Positions 39,291-50,992 of a stretch of DNA of 64,000 nt are shown here, one piece after another. Position numbers and translations under genes: made by a program. Each line of letters begins with the position of its first letter. Position 1 is the first letter of the stretch. Source of the DNA: Strongylocentrotus droebachiensis (lineage: Eukaryota; Echinodermata; Echinoidea; Camarodonta; Strongylocentrotidae); assembly GCA_035222895.1 (NCBI GenBank), contig JAVYIG010007162.1, positions 1-64,000 of the forward strand. The letters are read 5' to 3'. The notes under the pieces were generated by a model. The model searched no databases and was not told where the DNA came from. It saw nothing but the letters and a program-made list of their open reading frames with translations.

Positions 39291-39515
39291 GAGATGCGAT
39301 GGCTCAGTGGTAGAGCAGTGGTCTTTCAACTGGGAGGTCCCGGGTTCAAAACCAAGTCGATGCGCTGGTGCCCTTTGGTAAGGCATTAATCTTCATTATC
39401 AAGTCCCACAGAGAGGAATTTTTAAAAGCCATTGGTCCTCTGGCTGCTTACTTACAAGTATACACATTCGTTTGTAGCAGTCAGGTAAAATAAACCATCA
39501 AACCAAAAAGAAAAA
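39291..39515 (+). mobile_element. tRNA-derived SINE (plus strand)
   Basis: GATGGCTCAGTGGTAGAGCA at 39299 is a strong box A, and CCCGGGTTCAAAACC at about 39340 is box B. They sit in a roughly 73-base tRNA-like head (39291-39363). The body that follows (GGTAAGGCATTAATCTTCAT) and the A-rich end at about 39510 are SINE-like. The anticodon arm is poorly formed, so this is probably not a functional tRNA gene. Confidence 0.75.
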
Positions 39516-41589
39516 ACTATTTTTTTTTGCCCCTCTGATGCAGAGCAGACAATATCCAGGTTGGAAAACAGGATCCACTCTGAATCTGTCTACCACATGA
39601 CTCATGAGTCTTTCCACACTTGTTTAATCAACAAACAAGATCATGACGTCTTTGCCCCACTAGTCTACATGGTCATTCATTGGTAATAGATGTAATTATA
39701 TGCTCTCACCTTGAAGATGCTCATTTCATCAAGACTTTGAATTGCAAAGTTAATGAAGATGCCAATCCGAAGTAATTATATTGATGCGTCACAATGCATA
39801 ATGACATTAAGGGGGTTATCTGAATTAGAGCGAATACCTATCATGTAATGAAATTATCACAATACATTTGACCCTCATATATACCTGCTGGTCAGTCCTG
39901 AGTAACTTCACAGATAGGGTTCTAAGATTTTTAATCTCTTTATTGATTTTTTTTTTTAGGGGGTCATGCACTTTTCTTGATCAATCTGTAAACTTCTGTT
40001 GGTATATAACTATATAAAATGACTTTACCTTTGGTTAATCATAGAAATGAAAATCACTTTTGGAACATACATGTATTGTATGAAATCTAAAATGAGAATG
40101 ACACAGAGTCACAGACACTCCTCTGAAAATCAATGTCCTCTTTCAGAGAGTCTATTAATTTTTGCTGTCCAATAAATCATGATTGTGTTCTTACCAGTAA
40201 TCTCCATTTTCACAGGTACATAACAATATTATCATTGGTGCAAACATCAAACATTATGGTAATTGTACAAGCTTGGTACAACAAATAGTCAGGTTTTCTT
40301 GCCAGAAACACTACAATGTTGCTTGTTTATTTGAAGGTACAGATTACCTTTTCCCATTTCTACTAGTATCGCCTTGTTATTGTGCATGAATCCATTATGA
40401 TATATGTTGGAATACACACATATACAGATTTCACTCGAAAGGACACTTATTATGTGTTTGTAGAAAGAAAGTCTACCATTTTCAAAAGTAAGAAATGAAT
40501 GCCAACCACATTATCTTTTTAAGGGCCTACATTTTTAGATAAGCTTCAAATTGGTGTTTGTTATTATTGATTATATGTGCTGTCTATAGCAGTTCAAAAC
40601 TAACTCTTTCTGCCAACGTCCTCAAAAATATTTTTAAAGTACCTCTAAGATGTATTCATCTATTATTTTCTGATATTTATACAGGGTATCACATTTTCAC
40701 CAATAGTGGAGGCCCTGTTTGGCAACAACACTACTCAGTTAACAAAAATTCACTCTTAAAAACTTGAACCATTTCAATGTCAATCAAGCTTAGATGGAAA
40801 TGAAGGATTCATTTCATTCCAGACTGTAAGCGATCGCTTCCAGTCCGTCACGCACCTGACCAGCCCTATAGTACAGCCTGGCCAATGTAACAAAAGTAGG
40901 TGATATTCGGTGACCATGCAAGCCTACTTTCAACTTCTTGCCCAACTGCAGTAACAGCTTGTAAGGAGTTCAAGAAAGTACTCTGTTCTACTTTTTTTTC
41001 TTCAATTAAAAGCTATGAACTACTCCTTTTATTATTTTCTGGAAGTATGTAAAAATTCTAAAACGGCATAAGATTAATACAGTTCTAACTATTAAAACTA
41101 ACTATAATGACTATTTTTTTTTTTTTAATAATTTGCTTGGCTTGGCTGTTTGCTTTGTTTTTAACTTGATGGGTTTTGTTTAAAAGCATATTTTTTAAGA
41201 GATACAAGTTAGCACATCTTCTAGCTCTAAGAGCAGAGGAAATGGGCCATGGAGAAACATAGCTTCCCATTTTTATTGCAGAGTATGATTATCTGACATA
41301 TAACCCTACTGTATGTTAGGAATGGCAAATAGTGTCAAAACTTTTAGCCAATAGTTATGATATTATAAACAGTAAATAGAACCTACAAATTAAAAACCTT
41401 CAAACTTGGTGGTAAATCTTCTGTTTGAAAATACCTACAAGTTTAGCTACCAGGTACTCTGAAAATGAGCTCATGAACAAGTGCACAGCTACAGCACGGC
41501 CCAGTGAGAAATGGTGCGGATACTACAATATTGACTTTGAACTCACATTCAACTACGCTTGATTGATTGGAATTTAAATGTCACACAAT

Positions 41590-42080
41590 AGCCTATCAGC
41601 CTTGCCATCAATCATTCCTAACCCTTCTACATTCCTTCTTATTCAAGCAATGTACTAAGACTGGTATTCTTTCTCTTAGATTACAGAGAAGACAAGAGTG
41701 TGTAATCCACAAGATTGTAAGTTTGAGAAAGGGTAAAAGTGGTAGGACATTTTTTGTAGAACAAAAAGTGGCACAATTATAATTAAAAATTTACTTGCTT
41801 TCAAAAGCATTTAAGTCTATAAAATAGTATGTCTTGTTACCTTTCTATCTCTCTACACTCTTGATCAATATTACTAAAGCATTACAGCTCAAACAATGAT
41901 GAATGGTACTTATCAAAACTAAAACATAAATAATAACACAATATTAAATCTGGCTACAAGTTTTGTACCAATCACTCCTAATTACCACTCAACATTTCTT
42001 CCTATTCAATCAATGTGAAAAGACTGGTATCTTTTCTCTTGGAATATGGATAAGACAAAAATGTGCAATCCCGCAGTTTG
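41590..42080. repeat. Diverged direct duplication about 410 bp apart
   Basis: CAATGTACTAAGACTGGTAT with TTTCTCTTAGATTACAGAGA near 41650 is matched by CAATGTGAAAAGACTGGTAT with TTTCTCTTGGAATATGGATA near 42015. The two flank the 5' side of SULF intron 2. Confidence 0.6.
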
Positions 42081-42204
42081 GAAGTGGAAAAAGGCTTTGC
42101 AAACTTCAGTTCCTGTAGCATATCTGTTACAAATTTGTGTTTGTTTATGAATGAACATTACTCTAAATGTTCAAAAAGACACCCTTTATATATCTACCAC
42201 TCAC

Positions 42205-42447
42205 CTGTTCTATAGTTCGCCCCCTGCAGGTAGGTCCCAAAGTTAGCCAGCTCTGGTCCCATCCTCCACTCGTCCGAGCCACAATACTCCCCGATGTTTG
42301 AGAACACTTGATGGTTGTGGACGTACTGACCGGTCAAGATACTGCTCCGAGAAGGACAGCACATGGGCGTGGTCACAAAGGCATTGGTGAACTCCGCCCC
42401 TCGGCTTCCAAGGTGGAAGCGAGTTTTGTTCATAGCAGTCATGGAAC
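42205..42447 (-). CDS. Sulf1: SULF orthologue, exon 2 (formylglycine catalytic motif)
   Basis: Exon 2 holds the active-site signature. After the acceptor (ATCATGCAG) the frame joins exon 1 in phase 1 to give G-SMTAMNKTRF. Next come GAEFTNAFVTTPMCCPSRSS and LTGQYVHNHQVFSN. The C-C-P-S-R motif at about residues 108-112 fits the sulfatase C-x-P-x-R rule, so Cys108 is the one expected to be converted to formylglycine. NKT at 85-87 is a possible N-glycosylation site. The exon is 243 nt and ends in phase 1 before GTGAGT. The order and spacing of these motifs are as in vertebrate SULFs, and no frameshift or stop is present, so the gene looks functional here. Confidence 0.96.
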
Positions 42448-43315
42448 CTGCATGATTGGTGAAGAGAAATCGTATTATCAAAGTTTCTAACGATGGACGA
42501 TGTTGGAGCTAGTCTAAATGATGTTTCGTGCATAAATTTTAATCTTCAATTCTTGTAATAATGTTCATATATATATATATATCATCATTGTGTGAACGGA
42601 TTTCTTGAACAATATTTTGGATTCCTAAAAAAACTCTTGGCTTAATGTCAGAATACTGAACCATATTCATGAAAATGATTTTTTTTTAATTTGGCAGGAT
42701 ATGACGAAACTTTGAGACACTTCATGACTATGATCTCAGGTGCCAACTGGTTTCATGGTCAATTTTTTTTGTAAATGCAACTCCTGAAGATAGCATGACA
42801 CCTTTATTCGAAAGTGGCTTCATAAAGTTTCATACAGTCAAATTTTGCAGGATATGAGGAAACTCATATACATTTCATTACCATCACAGAAGCCAATTTG
42901 ATTCCCAGTAAATATATCTTTTGGAGGTTGCATGACACCTTCGTACTAAAAGGGCTTCATAAAGTGTCAAACAGTCAATTTTGGGATGATTTGAGGAAAC
43001 TCATATTCACTTCATTATCATCACAGAAGCCAAACTGGATTCCCAGTAAATAATCTCTTGGAGGTTGCATGACACCTTCATACAAAAGTGGCTTCATAAA
43101 GTGTCAAACAGTCAATTTTGGGAGGATATGAGGAAACATATACACTTCATTATCATCACAGAAGCCAACTTGATTCCCAGTAAATATATCTCCTTCAGAG
43201 ATTGCATGACACCTTCGTACTAAAAGGGCTTCATAAAAGTGCCAAACAGGAGAAAATCAAGGAAATCCCCCTGAAATTTGGATCTCGGAACGATCGATGA
43301 TGTCATGGTGCTTAC
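42448..43315 (-). other. SULF intron 1 with 137-bp minisatellite
   Basis: This 868-bp intron has GTAAGC and CATGCAG borders. About 42690-43250 is filled by four diverged copies of a 137-bp unit: the marker GCATGACACC recurs at 42793, 42930, 43067 and 43204, exactly 137 bp apart. Each copy carries TTCATAAAGTGTCAAACAG and ACAGAAGCCAACTTGATTCC. No coding potential is seen. Confidence 0.85.
42690..43250. repeat. 137-bp tandem repeat, about 4 copies
   Basis: The GCATGACACCTTCGTAC block recurs at 42793, 42930, 43067 and 43204 with a constant 137-bp period. Copies 2-4 are closer to each other than to copy 1. The whole array lies inside SULF intron 1. Confidence 0.9.
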
Positions 43316-43550
43316 CTAGGACAACATCCTGGTCATCGGTGAGGACCAGGATGATGTTGGGTTTCTTTGACGACCCAGAGACGGGAGGAAGGAAGCTCAG
43401 CCTCTGATGCTGCCCTCTTGAACGTGACCTGTCTTTGCCCTCTGACCTCTCCTTGTCCTTTGACTTTGACCTACTTTCGACTTGAGATGTCACAAGACAT
43501 ACATGTAGGAAGAAGGCTAGTACTAGCCACAGAGCATTGTTTATTTCCAT
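43316..43550 (-). CDS. Sulf1: Extracellular heparan-sulfate 6-O-endosulfatase (SULF1/2 orthologue), exon 1
   Basis: This is the first coding exon of a secreted sulfatase that removes 6-O-sulfates from heparan sulfate at the cell surface. The ATG at 43550 opens a signal peptide: residues 5-20 are hydrophobic and cleavage is likely after TSQ (21-23). Residues 25-50 form a very basic Ser/Arg/Lys spacer (SKSKDKERSEGKDRSRSRG). The sulfatase core then begins with KPNIILVLTDDQD (residues 63-75), whose Asp72 and Asp73 are the expected metal ligands. This segment and the LG-S-x-MNKTR that follows across the splice match vertebrate SULF1/2. The exon ends in phase 1 (CTAG before GTAAGC). The open frame continues past the donor to 43257, but that part is intron. 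SULF is recognised with high confidence; whether it matches SULF1 or SULF2 cannot be said, because invertebrates usually carry one gene. Confidence 0.95.
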
Positions 43551-44649
43551 GTTCTTGAGTGTTTGTGGTGGCTGCTGCAGTCAATAATGATGTGGACAAT
43601 GTCTGACACTGTAAAGGGTTCCTTGATGCTCAGTTGTACAAAGGGAGCAAGGTTACAAACTGGTGGCAATTAACACTAAAAGAGTCAATAATTGTTGCAG
43701 GACAGAGCTGCTATCACCACAAAAAATACAATTGTTTCCCTTGCAAACCACTTGATTCAATGATTGCCTTCTATGATGTAGTCAGACTATTCGTGGAAGC
43801 ACCATGTGTTGCTAGATTTGAAGCTCAGGATATCAAACTGCTTCAGGAACAACCATACAATCCATATTCATCCTGTTGATCTTCCATTGTTCTATACGGA
43901 GAAGTACAATCAAATGGCCAATCTGGATCGAAAAAGATTTGAACAAATCTTCCAGAATAGGTGATCAAATCCAGCAGATTGACATTTATTCCTCAGCAAC
44001 TCGGGTTAAAGGTTGTAATGATGTCCTCATTTTTCCATTTCACTCTCAACAGCTGGAGCAACACAGAATCTGTAAGATAAAAGAAATACAAGTTTAAGAA
44101 TCTAGGAGTTGTTTTGTTTTAAAATAATTTGCAATATCGAGTTGTACTGATTTTTCACAAAGTTGATGTTATCTTATCAGAAACAATTGTGATTTGACTA
44201 AATTATAATAACAGTTGTATCAAACTGTGCATGACTTCTTATCAAGAACTGATGCATCAAAAAATCAACAACATTTGTTTCGATATTCTAAATTCACATC
44301 TTCAAGTAACAAAGTACAAACATCTAGTAATTTATATGAGTAACCAGACCTGTGCCCTGTCCCCATCACCAAACATATACCAAGAATGAAATGGACATAA
44401 ATCAACCTGAAAGGTTACAAGATATGAATATCAATTTGAAGAACTTTGTCAAATCTTACATACCAGGTATGTTAGTTGTTTTGATAAGGGCATAGGGTCT
44501 ACACATTAATTCAGTTTTCATCCATAACATAATTGGAAAATTTATTGCAAATGTATCTAAGGAATGTCATAAACTTGTCAGCATGTTCAAGAGCATAAGT
44601 GGGAGGAGGTGTGGTAAGATAAAGAAAGATCACAGAATGCAAAAGAGGA

Positions 44650-45080
44650 GAGAGAGAGATACATGCACATAAATAGCTACAGAGAGGCAGAGAGACACAG
44701 AGAGGCAGAGAGACAGAGAGAGAGAGAGAGAGAAAGAGAAAGAGAAAGAGAGAGAGAGAGAAACAGAGACCAAGAAAAGGAGCATGGCAAAAACTACGAG
44801 ATGTCAAGAACGGGAGACTTCTGTGATGGAAGAAAACATAACAAAAAGTAGAAGGTGGGAGGATGCAAATATTGTCAGGGTAAATGACCCCAAAAGAATG
44901 GGGAAATCAATGAGGAGACACATGACACAGTTGAATAATGGATAGACAGGGTGTGTACAAAGCGAGCCAGCAAGAGAGAGGATGGGGAGGAGGGAGAGTC
45001 AGAGAGAAGGGGGAGGAGAGGGAGGGAAGAGGGCTGCACTGAGGGAGAGAAAGAGACAGAGACTGAGAAAGACAGACAGA
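44650..45080. repeat. Purine-rich GA microsatellite region
   Basis: GAGAGA and AGAGGCAGAGAGACAGAG repeats occur at 44650-44770, with weaker purine bias to about 45260. Confidence 0.85.
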
Positions 45081-46837
45081 CAGATAGAAAAGATAATGAG
45101 TGCAGAGTGTAGACTGTGAAAGATCAAGAAACTATACTGAAATAATGGGAGAGAGATGGATAGATATAACAAATAAAGAGAGAAAAAGAGAGACAGGACA
45201 AGAGACAGACATACTAGCAGGCTTGCAGACATAAATATAGACAGAGAAGAAGAGAGTAACAGAAGATGAAGGGAAATAGTCACAAACCAAGCCAAAAAGT
45301 ACAGAATGTGGTTCAAGTACATAAAGGTCATTCCTCATTACAATGGTATGCAAACCTGACATGGGTCAAAGAACCAAATTAAGCAGCCATCCAACCCAAA
45401 ATGACAATCCCTCCCACAAACTTTTTTTTTTCAACGAAAAAAAGCAAAAAATATCACTTCCACCTGTTGGTCTCGTACTTCTAAGTTCTGACAAATGGCT
45501 CAGCAACATCAGGCATTTCTTGTCAAAACAATCATTACCGCAAACTATCATAAAGGAAAGAACTTGACCCTGACAGAGTGTACAAACTTATCAAATCTAA
45601 GTAATATAAACAGGAGAGAAACAAAGCAAGAGTCAGAACTGTCAATAGCTGAGGGATATAAAGGAGATAAATCCACCTGTTTTAAACCATCAAAAATTGT
45701 TCCAAAGTCAGGTTAAATCAACCATGTCATCACTTTATTTCTCTTTTATAATTGACGCACAACCTGTCTTTTGTTTTCTTGGCAAAGTTGCGATCAGTCT
45801 CTGAGAACTGAAACAAAGTTTTTAAACTTGTTGTCAAATGCATGGTTCTTTTCTCCTCGCCGTTACATTGTGTGTTCAATAAATTAAAATGATTGTTGGG
45901 GGAAAATTGTATCTTAAAGTATTATGATGCTCCAAACAAAACTATGATTATTAAGAAGGATAACAAATTATATTCAATCACGACAGCCTTGAAGAACACA
46001 TATTTTTCACCACCTCCTCCATCTCCTTATCTTCTTCTGATTCCTTGCCTACTTGCAACATCCGCCTTTTTACTTATCTCATCTTACAATCTGATTTCAC
46101 ATCTTCACCTTCCATGTAACAAGTCATATCTCTGCAAGGCAAGAAAAACTCCAAATAAAGTATAATATTTATCAGGCTTCAAGTCATCACTGCTGAAAAG
46201 TACCATCATCAGTCAAAGGAGGGGAAAGCAGACAAGCGGTATCCCCTAAGAGACAAGCACCACCTTCCATACATCTGTCTACTTCAAAAGTATTATTTGT
46301 TTCAACTTTATTTTCCTAAAACTCAGTGTGAGAACCTATCATATTACCTTATTGTAACATGGCTCGACCTATCACTTGTTAAGTGTGCACAAGTACAAAC
46401 AAATGTAGAATCAACTTTCGAAAAAAATCAACCTTAGGCAATTTTAATAGCCTTGTGCGTCACCTTCTGAAATGTGCAAACATGACAATGACACAACAGC
46501 GCCTTTGAGTTGATTTTTTTTTCCTTGAAAATAGTTGCTGTCATAATTTTTTTTTTTAATTTGTGATTCAATAAACTGATGCACTCTTTACTTACGGTAC
46601 ATGTAACAGCTTACAAACCCATCCATGTATTATTGTATTAAATTTGATATGAAACTATTTTTCATCATTTCTATGATGGAATGGAAGTGCTATATATTAA
46701 GATGATAGCCAGATTTTACACTTCAAATGTCTCTTTATCTTAAATGTACTAGAAGTTTCAAGGAAATTAGGAAACATACTGGTAATCAAATCGACACTTG
46801 TACAGTTGCATCAAAACTCCTCAAAACAAGTTTCATG

Positions 46838-47330
46838 AGGCGTGTCTGCACTATCTCGAGATTGCCAAATATCCAGCTATTTTGAACTATCCCGATCGAA
46901 ACTATCCAGCTATTTGCGTCTTCATTAGACCGAAGTGGCAAATTAGCTGGATAGTTGGTCGGGATAATATCCCAAGATATCTCGGTCTAGTTTGCAAAAT
47001 ATCCTTCTATTTCCGAACTAGCGGGATAGTTTGCGACCGTCTTCATTAGACCGAAGTACGGAGTCAATTATCCCGATCCCATCATGCACAACGATTTCCG
47101 GTTCGCACATGCGATCTATACCGCTCAGCGCTGACCTCGCAACCACTTACCTCGAGTAAACACGGAAAACCGCAAACTAGACCGAGATATCTTGGGATAT
47201 TATCCCGACCAACTATCCAGCTAATTTGCTACTTCGGTCTAATGAAGACGCAAATAAGCTGGATAGTTTGCGATCGGGATAATTCAAATAGCTGGATATT
47301 TGGCAATCACGAGATAGTGCAGACACGCCT
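46838..47330. mobile_element. Foldback element, 493 bp, about 165-bp arms
   Basis: It starts AGGCGTGTCTGCACTATCTC and ends GAGATAGTGCAGACACGCCT. ATG lies on both sides (46835-46837, 47331-47333) as a 3-bp duplication. The arms run about 165 bp through TATCCAGCTATTT, GTCTTCATTAGACCGAAG and GGTCGGGATAATATCCCAAG and differ by only a few bases. The centre (47060-47160) is the only unpaired part. No ORF. Confidence 0.9.
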
Positions 47331-48029
47331 ATGGACATAGATTCCTATGGGTTTAATCCAAAGACTTCCAAGGCTCGGTTTTCAAATGGTTAAAGAAGAC
47401 ATTGTTTTGTACAATGAGATGTAATATATTTCATGAACATATGGGACATACATTGTACATGTCCATTTCCAGGATATTTTGAAAGGGGAAGGGGCACAAT
47501 TCCAATTGGGGGCAGGGGGGGGGGGGCTATTAGGGGGTTGAACTTAAGGTACATGTATGTCCCCCCCCCCCTCCCCCACCTTAAAAAAACCTTCCACTAC
47601 ATCTATATTGTAATACAGATAACAAAACCTATAAAATGTTTACTCTCAACGGCTAGACACTTTTCCTTCTTACATTGTACATGTCAGCTTGTCATGGATC
47701 TGGGCCCCCAGGAAGAGTTTTATGAATGAACTTGAGAGTCTAGTATGATATATGGCTGGTGTCTGGGGAAAAGAAGGAAAGAATAAAAGAAGGAGACAAA
47801 GAAATAAAAGGTCCTTTGGTGGAAGTTTGGTCTGACTGCACACCAGGGATCATGAAAGTTTTATTGCATGAAAACTAACACTTGGACAAACATGACCAAT
47901 TATGAAATTTAATACTAAGACAGACTTGTAGATCGGGCCGACTTGTAGAGGCCTATGTGTTGAACTTATACAATCTTTACACCAAAAAATTACACAGAGA
48001 ATCAATGTTTGCCTTGGGTTAAATGAAGA

Positions 48030-48305
48030 AGATAAAAATAATAATGGTCACATTTGTATAGCCTTAATTCTATGTTTCTAAGCACTTTACATTGTTATTA
48101 TTTTTACCCCATTCACTGGATACATTTTCTCATCCCCAAGTAAAAGTGCACACGCTCCACTCCCTGGGTAGTATTCGGACCAGACACCATTTTACAAGCG
48201 CACATGCCAATCCAACAATGTACATTTCGCATCCTACCGGGTACCCATTGAACACCAGGGTGGAGGGAGGCAAACGTAGATTGATGTCTTGCCAAAGGAC
48301 ATAAC
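48030..48305 (-). mobile_element. SINE 3' portion (minus strand)
   Basis: On the minus strand it reads CCTTTGGCAAGACATCAATC, then CCCTCCACCCTGGTGTTCAA and TGGGTACCCGG. It ends AATGTAAAGTGCTTAGAAAC with ATTATTATT. The layout agrees with the body and tail of the local SINEs. The tRNA head is not seen. Confidence 0.6.
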
Positions 48306-48521
48306 ATTAAACATGGTCATGGTCAGGATAAACATGATCATTCAACATTGTTCACAAACAATAAAATCAGGATTGTATCTTAGCATCAAAAATAAGCAAA
48401 GAGTTATGAACAATAGAAGAAATAAAAGTACACTGTCTGCACCAGACAAAATTCCATTTCCATCCCATTTAGCACAGGTCTTGGCCTAATTGAAAACTCA
48501 CTTTTCGAAGCTGAATATTCT

Positions 48522-48548
48522 CACTACACACTTAAAATAGTTGGGCAA
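48522..48548. repeat. CACTA-type transposon terminus
   Basis: CACTACACACTTAAAATAG at 48522 has the CACTA tip of EnSpm/CACTA transposons. It leads straight into dense inverted copies of TTGGGCA/TGCCCAA. The opposite terminus (…GTGTAGTG) was not found up to 64000. The target duplication cannot be set without it; the three bases outside are TCT. Confidence 0.65.
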
Positions 48549-49690
48549 AAAAATGCCCAACTTTTAACCAACACTGAGCAACATACGGTCCACACAACTA
48601 TTGGTTAAAATCTGCCCAACTGATGTTGGGTAATCAGTTTGCTATGTGGTTGGGCAAATTAAATTGCCCATCAGTTGGTGACCCATCATATTTTACCCAA
48701 CTCTACAATTGCCTAACAGTTGGTTATATTTTCAGTTGGGTAATTTCTTGCCCAACCAATTTTACCCAGTTAGATATTGCCCAACCTTCTATTTGCCCAA
48801 CTTTTGAGTAAGTTTAATGTTGGTTAATTAAATGCCCAACCAGTTTTTACCCAACTCCCAGTCTGCCCAACTATCAAAACACCCATCTATTGGGTAATAA
48901 TTGCTCAACAATTTCTCTGCAACATCCATTTGCCCAACTCTCAAAACACCCATCTATTGAGTAATAATTGCTCAACAATTTCTCCACAATATCCATTTGC
49001 CCAACTATCAAAACACCCATCTATTGGGTAATAATTGCTCAACTATTTCTCCACAATATCCATTTGCCCAACTCTCAAAACACCCATCTATTGGGTAATA
49101 ATTGCTCAACTATTTCTCCACAATATCCATTTGCCCAACTCTCAAAACACCCATCTATTGGGTAATAATTGCTCAACAATTTCTTCGCAATATCCAGTTG
49201 CCCAACTCTCAAAACACCCATCTATTGGGTAATAATTGCTCAACAATTTCTCCGCAATATCCATTTGCCCAACTCTCAAAACACCCATCTATTGGGTAAT
49301 AATTGCTCAACAATTTCTCCGCAATATCCATTTGCCCAACTCTCAAAACACCCATCTATTGGGTAATAATTGCTCAACTATTTCTCCACAATATCCATTT
49401 GCCCAACTCTCAAAACACCCATCTATTGGGTAATAATTGCTCAACTATTTCTCCACAATATCCATTTGCCCAACTATCAAAACACCCATCTATTGGGTAA
49501 TAATTGCTCAACTATTTCTCCACAATATCCATTTGCCCAACTATCAAAACAACCATCTATTGGGTAATAATTGCTCAACTATTTCTCCACAATATCCATT
49601 TGCCCAACTCTTTAATTCGTCTGTTGGATAATCATTGCTCAACATTTTTTCCATAACATCTATTTGCTCAACTCTTTTTCTCATCTAAAG
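48540..49690. repeat. Subterminal repeat region (TTGGGTAA / TTGCCCAAC)
   Basis: Short words TTGGGTAA, TTGGGCAA, TTGCCCAAC and TTTACCCAAC occur dozens of times in both orientations at roughly 15-40-bp spacing. The left part (48540-48890) is irregular, and the right part is a regular 67-bp array. CACTA elements are known for such subterminal repeats, which bind the element's own DNA-binding protein. Confidence 0.7.
48895..49620. repeat. 67-bp tandem array, about 10-11 copies
   Basis: The unit contains CATCTATTGGGTAATAATTG, CTCAACAATTTCTCCGCAAT and ATCCATTTGCCCAACTCTC. Starts step by exactly 67 bp (49035, 49102, 49169 and so on). The middle copies differ at only a few sites. Since 67 is 1 mod 3, each frame is open over about three units, which gives a ladder of 65-residue ORFs that are not genes. 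Confidence 0.97.
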
Positions 49691-50992
49691 GGTAATAATT
49701 GCTTAACTGAAACACAAATAACATACACAGTAAACACATGTTGTTGTTTTCATCAGAAACGTAAAAACAAAACTTGTTAACATCAACTACAACATTACAA
49801 TTTTTGGTGAAAAAAATACAACCTTTTAAAAAAAGTAAATGCAAATATAGCCCCTTTTGGTGCAGCATGACAACTTTGATGTACACTGTATGTATCCCAT
49901 GTACTCTGATTTCATACATGAATATGTGCATCATATATATTTTGTGGGTGTGGCATAGTGTTCATTTATCCTGACACACCAATACTCTGCCTTAGAGTGT
50001 TACACATGCACACATTTTTTTGAAGTGAAAAAAAAAGAGGAAATAAATTCAAATCCCTCTAGATTATTTGACATGTGCAGAAGTACCACATGAAAGTTTG
50101 GCTATCTGTGATGGTGAACAGGTACTGATCAAATAACAAGGATACACACTGCCTACTATAACTTTTTGATTAGATTAAAGACAACAAAAATCAATTGACC
50201 CTACCTGCTATACTCAGTTTGATTGATTTTATTGATATTATCAATAATATCAATACAATTTTGCAAAATGTAGATGAAAATGTTGACTTCTCTACTTCTG
50301 CTTTGCGCGATGTAAATTAATGCATGCAGTCCATTCAGCAGAGAGTTCAGCGTAGGGTCAATGGACGATACACATTACATGAAAATTAATGGTATATGTA
50401 ATTTACAATCATATACCCCACTTGCTGTTTTAAACGCAGAAAATATCATAGCTCATGTTTTATGAAGAAATATATCATTTTGATGTACGAGTTATGAAAC
50501 AGTACTCTTGGGATTAAGACCAAACACGATAAGCATTTGTATACGCCAGTGCAAAAGATTTATAGCCAATAATATGTTTTGTATTTATACTTGGCATATA
50601 TTCATTTGTTTTCTTAAACTTTCAAGGTGGGGATGTTAAGCAATGATTGGGATAAAACAATTAGGCCTTTATCATTTTTAAAATGTACACAAAGACTTCT
50701 GCTGTGTATAAATTCACTCTTTTTTTTATATTATTCAGCGATCCTCACCCCACCCTCAAATCTTCAGTCTTACACAAACATGTCTAAATTATGTAAAATA
50801 ATGTGCTGAATCCAACTCATAACAGTTTGTCTTTAAGGTTATTTTGTCCAAAATAATACTTTTTTCCAGTTTTTTTTCTCCCAAAATAAACTGGTTCAAG
50901 TAGCCAAAATGTGCTAAACGATGATGTGTCAGTTTCATCTGTAGGAAATATATCACCAGTAATCATCCTTGGCGTGAACACATCATGATGGC
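49691..50992. other. Spacer between subterminal repeats and gene C
   Basis: AT-rich, with one palindromic stretch near 50235 (GATATTATCAATAATATC). It is probably the 3' UTR and flank of gene C within the same element. No gene seen. Confidence 0.5.

Larger units (their letters stand above)
20250..42204 (-). other. SULF intron 2, about 22 kb, no exon recognised
   Basis: The intron is bounded by GTGAGTGG and ATTTTGCAG. I found no convincing exon of another gene in either strand. It holds SINE-like units, TTAA-flanked inverted-repeat elements, a foldback relative near 25200, a TTCT-flanked element at 26211-26607, tandem repeats and pyrimidine tracts, listed separately. The remaining stretches (for example 23600-25100, 29700-33900, 34200-36600, 37000-39200, 39550-42200) are AT-rich unique-looking DNA with only short chance ORFs. 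Confidence 0.75.
43551..48521. other. 5' flank of SULF and intergenic DNA
   Basis: No coding exon was recognised. A SULF promoter or 5' UTR should lie just right of 43550, but no TATA box or start-site signal stands out. The stretch holds GA-rich repeats (44650-45260), a foldback element, poly-G/poly-C runs (about 47511-47524, 47563-47574) and a SINE remnant. The rest is AT-rich and featureless. Confidence 0.55.

Noticed and set aside
39291..39363. A functional tRNA gene
   Set aside because: Box A and box B are good, but the anticodon arm is poor and the head continues into a SINE body.
43257..43315. Extension of SULF exon 1 beyond the donor
   Set aside because: The SULF homology stops at VVLG and resumes precisely in exon 2; the extra residues are intron read-through.
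48968..49631. Ladder of 65-residue plus-strand ORFs starting every 67 bp
   Set aside because: The repeat period of 67 makes each frame open over three units and then closed; the sequence shows subterminal DNA repeats and not a peptide family.
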